Shown: positions 35,141-44,248 of the stretch, piece after piece
Numbering within the stretch: position 1 is the first letter of the stretch
How the letters are laid out: every line of letters begins with the position of its first letter
Origin: an uncultured Bacteroidia bacterium
GTDB lineage: Bacteria; Bacteroidota; Bacteroidia; J057; CALLMJ01
Reading direction: 5' to 3'
Assembly (NCBI GenBank): GCA_938005475.1
Contig: CALLNY010000024.1
Span: 1-50,435 of the forward strand
DNA length: 50,435 nt
Notes under the pieces: generated by a model
The model's database searches: none
What the model saw: the letters and a program-made list of their open reading frames with translations, nothing else
What the model was told of the DNA's origin: nothing
Made by a program: the position numbers and the translations under genes

Positions 35141-35331
35141 ATTTGGGTCTTATTGCTTATTTTATCAAAGATACTAACAAATGTGATGCCTACAATAGCG
35201 CCATAAATTGAATTATTTAAAGCGCTGGATTTTATGGGACAATTCTCAGTACAACTCCACTGGTAACAATACAACCACCCCCATATTGCTCCCAATAAAA
35301 TCCCTAAAAAGTAGAACTTATATTTACTTAT
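35137..35331 (-). CDS. DUF6132-like small membrane protein with no standard start codon
   Basis: This 64-codon frame ends in a TGA that overlaps the trxA ATG. It reads ISKYKFYFLGILLGAIWGW, then LYCYQWSCTENCPIKSSALN, then SIYGAIVGITFVSIFDKIS. Two helices flank the Cys-rich CxxxC-P segment, which matches my memory of Bacteroidota DUF6132 proteins (C.SG.CPI.S.P..S...GA). No ATG, GTG or TTG occurs where the protein should start; the first in-frame codon of the expected N-terminus is ATA at 35331, while a TTG at 35295 would cut off part of helix 1. The start overlaps the rhodanese stop. The fit between two genes without gaps supports that it is real. Confidence 0.6.
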   Translation of the reverse strand: MSKYKFYFLGILLGAIWGWLYCYQWSCTENCPIKSSALNNSIYGAIVGITFVSIFDKISNKTQI

Positions 35332-35701
35332 TCTTAGCTTTTATTACTAATTCTGCTACATCATTCCAAGTACCTCCGTTATATACTTCTTGGATACCGT
35401 TTTTTTCTAGAATGGTCTTGGCTTGTGAGCTACGGTTACCACTTCGGCAGAATACAATAATACTAGGTTTATCTTTAAATTTATTTAAATTTTGTGATAT
35501 TTTATCTAATGGAATGTTTACTGCGCCTGGTGCGGAACCCTCAGCGAACTCCCATTCTGTCCTAACATCCACTAAAAACGCGCCATTTTTAATTAAATCT
35601 GACATTTTGTCTTTATCTTTTTGTGCCGAACCTTGACTAAAAAAGAAAAACATAAATATAACAATGAAAAGACTAATTAAGATAATAATTTGCTTTGACA
35701 T
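35324..35701 (-). CDS. Exported rhodanese-domain protein
   Basis: A 125-residue protein with an N-terminal hydrophobic segment (IIILISLFIVIFMFFFFSQG, then SAQ) that is a signal peptide or anchor, then one rhodanese domain: FLVDVRTEWEF, active loop FCRSGNRS with Cys85. It would act in the periplasm as a sulfurtransferase. The start overlaps the end of the MBL-rhodanese gene by 25 bases, and the stop overlaps the start of the small membrane gene, so all are tightly coupled in one operon. Confidence 0.9.
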   Translation of the reverse strand: MSKQIIILISLFIVIFMFFFFSQGSAQKDKDKMSDLIKNGAFLVDVRTEWEFAEGSAPGAVNIPLDKISQNLNKFKDKPSIIVFCRSGNRSSQAKTILEKNGIQEVYNGGTWNDVAELVIKAKNK

Positions 35702-37101
35702 ACATAATCGGTTTTAGGGACATTGGTTTTAGCGATTGCATTAAATCCTCCTTCAATTTCCTTAAAATTACGGTAACCACGAGATTGTAAAATAGATGCC
35801 GCAATCATACTTCGATAACCTCCCGCACAGTGAATATAAATGGGTTCATTAGGTTGTAAGTTTTTTATCCAATCATTGATATAAGCTAGTGGCATGCTGT
35901 ATGCGTCTTCTACATGCTCTGCGGCATATTCACTTTCTTTGCGAACATCTACCACTTTTGTTACTCCTTTTTGGAATTCCTTGGCGAATTGCTCTGCGGT
36001 AATACGATTAACGGTGTCTATTTCTTTTCCTGATTTTAACCAACTTTCAAAGCCTCCCTCTAAATAACCGAAAACATTATCAAAACCTACGCGAGATAAA
36101 CGTGTAACGACCTCTTCTTCTCTACCAGGCTCGCAAACCAACAAAATAGGTTGTTTTACATCTACAATCAAAGCTCCAACCCATGGGGCAAAGTCTCCGT
36201 CTATACCAATGTTGATAGCATTAGGAATAAATCCTTTCGCAAAATCATTGGGATTACGAGTATCTAAAATTAAAGCACCTGAACTTTCTGCTACGGCTTC
36301 AAATTCATAAGAGGTTAAACCTTTCAATGCTTGTTTATATACCTCCTCTAAACTTTTATAACCTTGTTTGTTCATCATCACATTATAACCAAAATAACCT
36401 GGGGGAGTAGTCAAACCTTCTAAAACTTCTTTGATAAACTCTTGTTCTGTCATATTGGCACGAAGTGCATAGTTCGTTTTCTTTTGTTCGCCAATGGTAG
36501 AAACGGTTTCTTTACTCATATTTTTACCGCAAGCAGAGCCTGCACCGTGCCCTGGATAAACGATAACATCATCTGGCAAGGTCATAATTTGTTTTCTTAA
36601 AGAATGATAAAGCAATGCGGCTAACTCTTCTTGTGTTTTGTTGGCGGCTTTTTGTGCAAGGTCGGGTCTTCCTACATCTCCGATGAATAAAGTATCACCT
36701 GTAAATACGGCATGTTCTTTACCATTTTCATCTAATAATAAGAAGCAAGAACTCTCCATCGTATGTCCAGGAGTATGTAGAACTTTAATTTTAATCGCTC
36801 CTAACTCAAAAATCTGCCCATCAGATGCACTTAAACAATCAAATCCACATTGAGCTAAAGGACCGTAAACAATCGTAGCCCCTGTTTTTTTACTCAAATC
36901 TAAATGTCCTGATACAAAATCTGCATGAAAATGGGTTTCAAAAATGTATTTTAATTTTACACTGTCCTTTTCTAATCTTTCTAAATAAGGTTTAGTCTCT
37001 CGGAGTGGGTCAATGATTGCCGCTTCTCCGTTGCTTATGATGTAATAAGCTCCATGGGCTAAACATCCTGTGTAAATCTGCTCAACTTTGAATGTACTCA
37101 T
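35677..37101 (-). CDS. MBL-fold hydrolase with two rhodanese domains (persulfide dioxygenase type)
   Basis: A 474-residue protein. The metallo-beta-lactamase domain (residues 1-~245) has THFHADFVSGH at 56-66, HTPGHT with His113, and FTGDTLF with Asp136. His57, His113 and Asp136 match the single-iron ligands of ETHE1-type persulfide dioxygenases. The residue after Asp61 is Phe rather than His. Two rhodanese domains follow: the first with the altered loop CEPGREE near residue 327, the second with HCAGGYRS and Cys425. The expected reaction is oxidation of glutathione or protein persulfide to sulfite, with the rhodanese parts transferring sulfur. It heads the sulfur operon. Confidence 0.9.
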   Translation of the reverse strand: MSTFKVEQIYTGCLAHGAYYIISNGEAAIIDPLRETKPYLERLEKDSVKLKYIFETHFHADFVSGHLDLSKKTGATIVYGPLAQCGFDCLSASDGQIFELGAIKIKVLHTPGHTMESSCFLLLDENGKEHAVFTGDTLFIGDVGRPDLAQKAANKTQEELAALLYHSLRKQIMTLPDDVIVYPGHGAGSACGKNMSKETVSTIGEQKKTNYALRANMTEQEFIKEVLEGLTTPPGYFGYNVMMNKQGYKSLEEVYKQALKGLTSYEFEAVAESSGALILDTRNPNDFAKGFIPNAINIGIDGDFAPWVGALIVDVKQPILLVCEPGREEEVVTRLSRVGFDNVFGYLEGGFESWLKSGKEIDTVNRITAEQFAKEFQKGVTKVVDVRKESEYAAEHVEDAYSMPLAYINDWIKNLQPNEPIYIHCAGGYRSMIAASILQSRGYRNFKEIEGGFNAIAKTNVPKTDYVCQSKLLS

Positions 37102-37124
37102 ATCTTTTATTCAATTTGTTGTTA

Positions 37125-37132
37125 CAAAAATA
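37125..37132 (-). promoter_or_regulatory. -7 box for the sulfur operon
   Basis: TATTTTTG on the minus strand, 23 bases before the ATG at 37101. TTGTTACA occurs twice (37119-37126 and 37163-37170, plus-strand reading) around the promoter and may be an operator. Confidence 0.5.
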
Positions 37133-37251
37133 GCAGGTTTATTATACTTATTACCGTTACTTTTGTTACATGAAGAAATTTTTTTTAGAATAAATCTTAT
37201 ATTATTGATTTACAATTTTTATCTTATGAAATTCTTTTATTTATAAAAAAA

Positions 37252-37283
37252 TTTGTTTCTTTTACTACAATTGTTTAATTTTG
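37252..37283 (+). promoter_or_regulatory. Full Bacteroidota promoter for the small gene at 37298
   Basis: TTTG (37252-37255) and TAATTTTG (37276-37283) are exactly 20 bases apart. The ATG is 14 bases after the -7 box. Confidence 0.75.
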
Positions 37284-37297
37284 CTGAATATTGCATT

Positions 37298-37567
37298 ATG
37301 GCGTTTATAAAAGTTGAAAATTTATTTGGAAAATTGAAAGTACAAATTGTTTCAGAAAATCCTGATATTTATATCTATCTTACAAAAAGCAAATTAGAGG
37401 CAAGTGGTAAAGATGAATGTTGGTACTACGTGGAAGTAGGTCATGATATTACAGTTACTTTTGTAGATAAAGACCCCGATATCAAAATTCAGTTCGTAGA
37501 TAAAAAAGAAGAAGCAAGATGGGTAACTAAAAATCACAAGTTATATAAAAGGTTAATTTATGTATAA
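37298..37567 (+). CDS. Small DUF6150-like protein
   Basis: An 89-residue cytoplasmic protein starting MAFIKVENLFGKLKVQI. It shows repeats of short strands ending in FVDKDPDIKIQFVDKKEEA and then RWVTKNHKLYKRL, which recall the repeated FVDSE...A pattern of DUF6150 proteins (function unknown). The match is by pattern memory and only moderate. The ATG at 37298 sits 14 bases after a consensus promoter, so the gene is probably well expressed as a single unit. It is divergent from the sulfur operon. Confidence 0.65.
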   Translation: MAFIKVENLFGKLKVQIVSENPDIYIYLTKSKLEASGKDECWYYVEVGHDITVTFVDKDPDIKIQFVDKKEEARWVTKNHKLYKRLIYV

Positions 37568-37664
37568 TTATGTAAAAGGTTAATTTACACATAAAAGGTT
37601 ATAAATGAGTAAAGCGACGACTATTTAGAATCATGGCTTTTTTTAAATATGCTTAAAAATAAGG

Positions 37665-39137
37665 CTATAATTTTGCTAAGAAGCCTGCTTTACCATACAG
37701 TATATCTAAATAACTTGATATTGGAGCAGGAATTATACCGATAATTACTATAATGAGTGCTAATACCATAATGGGGATTAAAATATTTTTTCTGATTTTG
37801 AGGGTTTTAGGTTGAATGTTGTCTTTTGGTTTTTCAAAGAACATAGTAACGAGCACTTTTAAGTAATAATAGGCACCTACAACGCTTGTTAAGATACCAA
37901 TTACAGCATGGACAACAAAACCGCCTTTAACAGCGGACAGGAAAACAAAATATTTACCGATAAAACCTGCAAAGGGAGGAAAACCAGCTAATGAAAACAT
38001 TAAAATTGACATAATCAAGCCGAAAGCTATGTTTTTAACACCTAAACCACTCCAATTTTGATAGTTTAGGTCTTCTTCTTTGTTTTCAATGGAGGATATG
38101 AGGGCAAAAGCGGCGATGGTCATGAACGTATAAATTAACATATAAAAGATTGCGGCTTTGTAACCTTCTGGACCGCCAGCAACTCCTAATAACATGTAGC
38201 CTGTGTGGGATATGCTGGAATAAGCCAAAAGACGTTTGATGTTCTGTTGTTGTGCGGCAACAATATTTCCATAGATCATAGAAAGTAGTGCTAAAATAGC
38301 AATAACTTGTGATAATTTATCACCGGATTGTGGAAGCAAACTATTTAAAATGAAGCCAAATGCAATCACGGAAGCCATTTTAGAACCAGTAGCCATAAAA
38401 CCAACTAACGGCGTAGGTGCACCAGTGTAAACATCAGGCGTCCATACATGGAATGGAAATGCACTCAATTTGAATAAGAAACCGATAGCAATCAAAGCTA
38501 TTGCGGGATAGAATAAAACAGGGAATTTATCTTTAATTAAGTTAGGGTCTATGGTTGTTATTCTGTCTAACATGGTAGTTCCTGTCATACCATAAACCAT
38601 AGATATACCGAGTAATAAGAATGCGGACGCAAAAGCACCTAAAAGAAAATACTTTAAACTTGCTTCATTAGAACGTAAATCTTTTTTGAAACTTCCTGCT
38701 AATATGTAAAGGGAAACGGACATGATTTCTAATCCTATGAAAGTCATCATTAAATCATTAGCAGTAGCCAGTAGGTTCATTCCAACTGAAGAAAAAAGGA
38801 TAAGCGAAAAAATCTCGCCTTGCAAATGTGTTTGATTATTTTTTTGAAGGTAATCAGTAATAAAAGGAACAGATAAGAGGCCTGATAAACAAAGCAATAT
38901 ATGAATTAGCCCAGCTAAACCGCCTGTGTAAATTTGATTATAAAAAGTTAGACGTATTTCTTCAGGGATTACTACGCCTGGTACTGCTAAAAGCATGGAA
39001 ATCAATATCCCTAAAATGGTTACAACAGAAGTAATCTTTTCATTCTTAAATGCATCTAAAAGCATTACAATCAAACCAAAACCTAGTAAGGATAAAGCGG
39101 GTAAGGTGTCTAATATAAATTGACTGTTAAACTCCAT
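37665..39137 (-). CDS. nuoN: NADH-quinone oxidoreductase subunit N
   Basis: A 490-residue antiporter-like membrane subunit of complex I with about 14 helices. Family segments are GLEIMSVSLYILAG, LKYFLLGAFASAFLLLG, FHVWTPDVYTGAPTPLVGFM (with the conserved Lys in SAFPF context) and LLAYSSISHTGYML. It helps pump protons as NADH electrons reach quinone. It is normally the last gene of the nuo operon, but here upstream is the infB-purS unit with its own terminator, so it stands alone. The ATG at 39137 is preferred to an in-frame start at 39209. Confidence 0.93.
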   Translation of the reverse strand: MEFNSQFILDTLPALSLLGFGLIVMLLDAFKNEKITSVVTILGILISMLLAVPGVVIPEEIRLTFYNQIYTGGLAGLIHILLCLSGLLSVPFITDYLQKNNQTHLQGEIFSLILFSSVGMNLLATANDLMMTFIGLEIMSVSLYILAGSFKKDLRSNEASLKYFLLGAFASAFLLLGISMVYGMTGTTMLDRITTIDPNLIKDKFPVLFYPAIALIAIGFLFKLSAFPFHVWTPDVYTGAPTPLVGFMATGSKMASVIAFGFILNSLLPQSGDKLSQVIAILALLSMIYGNIVAAQQQNIKRLLAYSSISHTGYMLLGVAGGPEGYKAAIFYMLIYTFMTIAAFALISSIENKEEDLNYQNWSGLGVKNIAFGLIMSILMFSLAGFPPFAGFIGKYFVFLSAVKGGFVVHAVIGILTSVVGAYYYLKVLVTMFFEKPKDNIQPKTLKIRKNILIPIMVLALIIVIIGIIPAPISSYLDILYGKAGFLAKL

Positions 39138-39244
39138 AATAATTTTTTTTATTTTCAATTCAGAAAGCGAAATTAAGATAGGATTTTGGTTCTGCAAAAT
39201 ATTATACAAAAAAATTGTGATTTTAAGTTTGATAGATTATTTAG

Positions 39245-39281
39245 AAAAAGTGGCTTTATAAAAGGTAATTTATAAAGCCAC
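39245..39281 (-). terminator. Strong terminator after purS
   Basis: A 13-bp perfect stem, GTGGCTTTATAAA (39250-39262) with TTTATAAAGCCAC (39269-39281), and a 6-base loop. Five T residues follow on the minus strand (39245-39249). It begins 11 bases after the purS stop and ends the rimP-nusA-infB-purS operon. Confidence 0.88.
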
Positions 39282-39292
39282 GCAATTAATGG

Positions 39293-39547
39293 TTAATCCT
39301 CTTTTATTTCTATAAAGAAGTTTTCTACAATGGGATTAACTAATAATTGTTTAGCGATTTGCTCTGCTGTGGAATGAGCTTCCTGTTTGTGATTTGCTTG
39401 CAAAGTAATTTCTATTCTTTTGCCAATTCTAGAATTTATTACCTTATCAAATCCTAGTTTGTGTAACGCTTGAAGCGTAGTTTTGCCAGCAGGGTCTAGC
39501 AAGACTTCATGGGGCATAATATGAATAACAACTATGTAAGTTTTCAT
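39293..39547 (-). CDS. purS: Phosphoribosylformylglycinamidine synthase subunit PurS
   Basis: An 84-residue small protein with the PurS pattern: [19 protein letters not shown], then [21 protein letters not shown] and the late [15 protein letters not shown]. PurS joins PurQ and PurL to form the FGAM synthase complex of purine synthesis. Its ATG overlaps the infB stop as ATGA, so it is translated with infB. No purL or purQ is in the window. Its presence implies the genome uses the split purS/Q/L system rather than the single large PurL. Confidence 0.88.
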   Translation of the reverse strand: MKTYIVVIHIMPHEVLLDPAGKTTLQALHKLGFDKVINSRIGKRIEITLQANHKQEAHSTAEQIAKQLLVNPIVENFFIEIKED

Positions 39548-42438
39548 GAATTATTTAATTTACGTTTTATTTCAATTTGTTCATAAGATTCGATGATATC
39601 ACCCACTTGAATATCGTTATAGCTTTGTATGGTTAAACCACAATCCATAGGAGCAAGTACTTCTTTAACGTCTTCTTTAAAACGTTTTAATGAGTCTAAT
39701 TTACCGGTATGGATAACAATACCGTCACGAATAACACGAATGGGTAGGTTTTTGAGGATTTTTCCTTCTGTAACTTGGCAACCAGCAACTAAACCTACTT
39801 TACTAATTTTAAAAATTTGTTTTATTTCAGCAGTACCTATAATTTTTTCTTCTATGGTTGGGGCAAGCATTCCTTCTATGGCATCTTTTACTTCATTGAT
39901 AGCATCGTAAATGATACTATATAAACGAATATCAATTTGCTCTTGTTCTGCTAATTTTCTTGCTGAGGCGGATGGTCTTACTTGAAAACCTACGATGATA
40001 GCATCAGATGAGGAAGCAAGTAACACATCACTTTCTGAAATTTGACCTACAGCTTTATGGATAATACGTACTGCTACTTCCTCGTTAGAAAGTTTTAAAA
40101 GTGAATCGGATAAAGCTTCAACAGAACCGTCTACGTCTCCTTTGACGATTAAGTTGAGTTCTTTAAAATTACCGACCGCTCTTCTTCTAGCAATTTCATC
40201 TAAGGTAATATGTTTTTGGGTACGAATAGATTGCTCACGTATGAGTTGTTGTCTTTTATTAGCAATTTCCCTGGCTTCTTTTTCATTATCAAGCACAATA
40301 AATTTATCACCTGCTTGTGGGGTTCCATTAAACCCCAGAATTTGTACGGGCGTGGAAGGTCCAGCTTTTTTAATGGGTTTAAGCCTTTCATCAAACATAG
40401 CTCTTACTTTTCCGTAATGTGTATTTGCTAAAATGATATCTCCAATTTTAAGGGTACCATCTTGAACCAAAACCGTAGAAACAACTCCCCTTCCTTTATC
40501 TAAACGAGCTTCAATGACTGTACCTTTTGCTTTTTTATTAGGATTAGCTTTAAGTTCAAGCATTTCTGCTTCTATAAGTATTTTTTCGAGGAGTAGTTCT
40601 ATGTTAATACCGTTTTTTGCGGAGATTTCTTGACATTGGTAGGTTCCCCCCCAGTCTTCAACTAGTAAGTTCATTTCAGCGAGTTGTTGTCGTATTTTGG
40701 TGGGGTCAGCGCCAGGTTTATCAATTTTATTAATAGCAAAAATCATAGGAACATTAGCCGCTTGGGCGTGGTTGATGGCTTCAATAGTTTGAGGCATGAC
40801 TTGGTCATCTGCGGCAATGACGATAATTGCGATATCCGTAACTTGAGCCCCCCTTGCACGCATAGCAGTAAACGCTTCATGACCAGGAGTATCTAGGAAT
40901 GTTATTTTTTTTCCGTTATCCAGCGTAACTTCGTAAGCACCAATATGCTGAGTAATTCCTCCCGCTTCGCCCGCTATCACATTGGATTTACGAATATAAT
41001 CAAGCAAGGAAGTTTTTCCGTGGTCTACGTGTCCCATCACCGTGACAATAGGAGCTCTTTCCACTAAATCCTCCTCCCTATCTTGTTCCTCTTCAATATC
41101 AATTTTATCTTCTACAGAAACAAATTCTACTTTATAACCAAATTCTTCAGCAATTAAAGAGATAACGTCCGCATCAATCCTTTGATTGATAGAAACAAAA
41201 AGTCCTAATTCCATACACTTAGCAATAACCTGATTGACAGGAATATTCATTAAACTCGCTAATTCATTAGCAGTTAAAAACTCTGTAACTTCCAATACAT
41301 TAGCTCTTTCCAGCATTTCTTGTTGCTGAATCTCTAATTTTTGAGCTTGCTTCTCTTTTTTATCTTTTCTTATTTTTTGTCTAACTTTTTTAATGTTCTG
41401 ATTCATGCCCATCATGGCTTTTTTTACCTGGGCATCTACTTTCTGGGTATCAGGTGTTTCTCTGATTTTAAAATTTTTGTTTTTTTCTTTGTTAGTTATA
41501 GGAGATTGGATGGGTGAAGTTAAATTGTTGGCTTTCTCCGATGCTGATTTACGATTTCTTTTTCTTTTTCTTTTTCGTTCGGTTGTTTTATTTTCTGATT
41601 TTAAAGAGGTTTCGGTAGTAGTTTTAGTTTGTAGGCTTTCCTGGCTTGGCTCTTCAGTTTTGATAACCTTTTTCTCTGATGATGGTAATTTCGTTTTATC
41701 TAATATAGATTTCTTTTTGTTTTGATTTTTTTTGTCATTTGAGACTTCTTTGGGCTTATTCGCTTCTAAATCTATTTTCCCTAAAATAACAGGACCCGTT
41801 AATTTAGGGGTTTTATCTTTAGCCCTGATTACCGTATCATCTTGAGATTTTTTAATCTCATCTTGTGATATCTCTTTCTTTAAAATCGTAGCTTCTTCAA
41901 TATTTTCTTCAACATCAAAAGTTTTAGGACTTTTTTCAAATACTAAAAGCTCTTCTTCTTCATTTATTATAGGCTCAACATTGTTTTTTTCTATTTCTAA
42001 GGAAGGTTCAGGAGTGGTAACCTGAGTGAGTTTTGATTCCTCCGTTGTACTTACCTTGTTATCAAATAAAGATGGCTGAGTTTCTTTTTTATTTTTTTTA
42101 CTTTTTTTATCAGGTAAATCTATCTTACCAAGTATTTTAAGAGTAGGTTTCTCAATTTCTGTTTTTAAAGTTTCTTGTTCTTTTAATGTTTTTTGAATTC
42201 TTTCCTTTTGTTCTTTATGTTGTTCTTTGAGCGTATCCGCTTTTTCCTTAACTACTTTATCTTTACCAAACTTTTTTAAGAGAATGCGGTACTGTTCCTC
42301 ATTAATCTTAAAATTAGGATTGTCTTGAATAGATTTATAACCTTGAAGAACCAAATATTCTACTAAGGTATTAGTGCCAACATTAAGTTCTTTTGCTACT
42401 TTACTTAATCTATAAAAAGGTTCTTTTTCGTCTGCCAT
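39544..42438 (-). CDS. infB: Translation initiation factor IF-2
   Basis: A 964-residue GTPase that places fMet-tRNA on the 30S subunit. An IF2_N domain lies at ~7-55, then a long Lys/Glu-rich low-complexity linker to ~370, a second IF2_N-like domain at ~385-440, and the GTPase core: [33 protein letters not shown], followed by domains II-IV to the end. The long charged linker is normal for Bacteroidota IF-2. It starts 12 bases after nusA and overlaps purS. Confidence 0.97.
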   Translation of the reverse strand: MADEKEPFYRLSKVAKELNVGTNTLVEYLVLQGYKSIQDNPNFKINEEQYRILLKKFGKDKVVKEKADTLKEQHKEQKERIQKTLKEQETLKTEIEKPTLKILGKIDLPDKKSKKNKKETQPSLFDNKVSTTEESKLTQVTTPEPSLEIEKNNVEPIINEEEELLVFEKSPKTFDVEENIEEATILKKEISQDEIKKSQDDTVIRAKDKTPKLTGPVILGKIDLEANKPKEVSNDKKNQNKKKSILDKTKLPSSEKKVIKTEEPSQESLQTKTTTETSLKSENKTTERKRKRKRNRKSASEKANNLTSPIQSPITNKEKNKNFKIRETPDTQKVDAQVKKAMMGMNQNIKKVRQKIRKDKKEKQAQKLEIQQQEMLERANVLEVTEFLTANELASLMNIPVNQVIAKCMELGLFVSINQRIDADVISLIAEEFGYKVEFVSVEDKIDIEEEQDREEDLVERAPIVTVMGHVDHGKTSLLDYIRKSNVIAGEAGGITQHIGAYEVTLDNGKKITFLDTPGHEAFTAMRARGAQVTDIAIIVIAADDQVMPQTIEAINHAQAANVPMIFAINKIDKPGADPTKIRQQLAEMNLLVEDWGGTYQCQEISAKNGINIELLLEKILIEAEMLELKANPNKKAKGTVIEARLDKGRGVVSTVLVQDGTLKIGDIILANTHYGKVRAMFDERLKPIKKAGPSTPVQILGFNGTPQAGDKFIVLDNEKEAREIANKRQQLIREQSIRTQKHITLDEIARRRAVGNFKELNLIVKGDVDGSVEALSDSLLKLSNEEVAVRIIHKAVGQISESDVLLASSSDAIIVGFQVRPSASARKLAEQEQIDIRLYSIIYDAINEVKDAIEGMLAPTIEEKIIGTAEIKQIFKISKVGLVAGCQVTEGKILKNLPIRVIRDGIVIHTGKLDSLKRFKEDVKEVLAPMDCGLTIQSYNDIQVGDIIESYEQIEIKRKLNNS

Positions 42439-42450
42439 AATTCAACATGA

Positions 42451-43746
42451 TTAAAGTTCATCATCTTCATAAAACTCATCATTATCTTCTTCAAATTCAG
42501 CTTCTAAAATATCTAAGACTTGGCGAATTAAATTTTTGTCTAATTCGGTACGTCTATGTATTTCTTCCACTGACAAATTTAATAAACTTTTTGCGGTATC
42601 AAAGCCTACTTCTTTGAACGTATCAATAATCCATTCTTCAATTTCATCTTTGAATTCGTCTAAATCTACGTCTTCTTCATTAGGGTCGGGTTCTCTGAAC
42701 ACGTCAATGATATAGCCAGTTAATTTACTAGCAAGTTTGATGTTAATACCACCTTTTCCAATAGCCAGAGAGATTTGGTCTGGTTTAAAATATACACTAA
42801 TTTGTTTATTTTCTTCATCAATGATGGAATAAGAAGCTTTTGCAGGAGTTAATGCACGTTCTACAAAAATTTGAGGGTTACTAGAGTAATTGATGACATC
42901 AATGTTCTCGTTTCGTAGTTCTTTTACAATACCATGAATTCTAGAGCCCTTTATACCTACGCATGAGCCTACGGGGTCTATTCTGTCATCATAACTTTCA
43001 ACGGCTACTTTAGCTCTTTCTCCTGGCTCCCTTACAATACTTTTTATAGTGATTAAGCCATCTAAAATCTCGGGAACTTCTTGTTCCATCAAACGCTCTA
43101 AAAATATAGGTGAAGTTCTAGATATGACAATATAGGGAGAAGAGTTTTTCATTTTTACTTCTAAAATTAAAGCTTTAATGGTATCCCCTTTGTTAAATTT
43201 ATCTTTAGGGATTTGATGTTCTTTGGGTAAAATTAACTCATTTCCATTATGAATTACCAAGATTTCATTTCGCCATACTTGGTAGACTTCGCCTATTATA
43301 ATTTGGTTTAATTGAGCTTTGTAAGTTTCAAAAACATTAGATTTTTCTAAATCTTTTATTCTTTGTGCTAGTAGTTGTTTGGCAGATAATACTAATCTTC
43401 TACCGAATTCCTTTATATCGACGGCTTCCGATACTTCATCTCCGGGCGCAAAATCTTCGTCAATTTTTAGGGCTTCACTCAACGGAATTTGCGTACTTTC
43501 ATCTTCTACCTCTCCATCTTCTACCACTATACGGTCCCTGAATATTTGAATATCTCCTTTATTTACGTTTACAATAACGTTATAATTGCTATCAGAATGA
43601 TATTTCTTTCTTATCATGTTCCGAAATACATCCTCCATCACGCTGGTCAGTGTAGCATTGTCTATATTTTTATCTTTTAAAAACTCTAATAAGACATCAA
43701 TCATGATGCTTTTATCGTCTTTTACTATTGCTTTTTTCTTTGCCAT
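42451..43746 (-). CDS. nusA: Transcription termination/antitermination factor NusA
   Basis: A 431-residue RNA polymerase-associated factor controlling pausing, termination and antitermination. The N-terminal domain (1-~125) binds polymerase; the S1 domain follows (VYQVWRNEILVIH); KH domains appear at VGIKGSRIHGIVKELRNENI and AIGKGGINIKLASKLTG. The C-terminus is acidic (EAEFEEDNDEFYEDDEL). NusA is known in other bacteria to control its own operon through leader terminators, relevant to the hairpin upstream of rimP. It begins 2 bases after rimP. Confidence 0.96.
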   Translation of the reverse strand: MAKKKAIVKDDKSIMIDVLLEFLKDKNIDNATLTSVMEDVFRNMIRKKYHSDSNYNVIVNVNKGDIQIFRDRIVVEDGEVEDESTQIPLSEALKIDEDFAPGDEVSEAVDIKEFGRRLVLSAKQLLAQRIKDLEKSNVFETYKAQLNQIIIGEVYQVWRNEILVIHNGNELILPKEHQIPKDKFNKGDTIKALILEVKMKNSSPYIVISRTSPIFLERLMEQEVPEILDGLITIKSIVREPGERAKVAVESYDDRIDPVGSCVGIKGSRIHGIVKELRNENIDVINYSSNPQIFVERALTPAKASYSIIDEENKQISVYFKPDQISLAIGKGGINIKLASKLTGYIIDVFREPDPNEEDVDLDEFKDEIEEWIIDTFKEVGFDTAKSLLNLSVEEIHRRTELDKNLIRQVLDILEAEFEEDNDEFYEDDEL

Positions 43747-43748
43747 AA

Positions 43749-44243
43749 TTACTTACTTTTTTCTTTTTTCTTACCAACTTGTACTACCGCTTCTTTTATA
43801 TTTGTTAAATCTATTGTATGCTGTTGCAATTCTTTCTTTTTAGTTTTTGAATTTTTAGTCTCAGATTCTATGATAATTTGATAACCATCAAAACGGATTA
43901 ATTTACCTTCTAATTTTTCTCCGTTGTTTAATGTTACTTTTAGGTCTCTACCTATATTTTTTGCATACTGGCGGGGTAAAATCAATGGATTATTCAAACC
44001 GGGAGAGCTTACTTCTAGTTCATAAGAAAAATCAACTATATCATATTCATCAAAATAAGCACCAATTTTTCTACTCAATAAACTACATTCTTGGATAGTA
44101 ATTCCCGCATCAGTATCAACAAAAATTTGGATACTGCTTCTTGTAGAAATATTTACTTTAATACTTACTAGGAAAGCTTCTGGTAGAGCTTCCTGTATAA
44201 TTTTTTCTACGATAGGTCGAATACTTTCTACGGTTACAGTCAT
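43749..44243 (-). CDS. rimP: Ribosome maturation factor RimP
   Basis: A 164-residue protein needed for 30S subunit maturation. The N-terminal domain has SIQIFVDTDAGITIQECSLLS and YELEVSSPGLNNPL (the ExSSPGL motif is the family signature); the C-terminal SH3-like domain contains GEKLEGKLIRFDGYQI. The ATG at 44243 gives the expected N-terminus (MTVTVESIRPIVEKII); a longer frame to 44291 reads through a terminator hairpin and is rejected. It is the first gene of rimP-nusA-infB-purS. Confidence 0.94.
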   Translation of the reverse strand: MTVTVESIRPIVEKIIQEALPEAFLVSIKVNISTRSSIQIFVDTDAGITIQECSLLSRKIGAYFDEYDIVDFSYELEVSSPGLNNPLILPRQYAKNIGRDLKVTLNNGEKLEGKLIRFDGYQIIIESETKNSKTKKKELQQHTIDLTNIKEAVVQVGKKKEKSK

Positions 44244-44248
44244 GTTGC

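Noticed and set aside
35208-35636. 142-residue plus-strand frame
   Set aside because: It lies opposite the exported rhodanese and the small Cys-rich membrane protein, and has no recognisable domain or promoter.
39629-41725. Several plus-strand frames of 70-106 residues opposite infB
   Set aside because: These are antisense shadows of a well-conserved gene; none shows a domain or a promoter box.
41400-42300. Lys/Glu-rich low-complexity stretch as a frameshift or insertion in infB
   Set aside because: The frame stays open and long charged linkers between IF2_N domains are normal in Bacteroidota IF-2.
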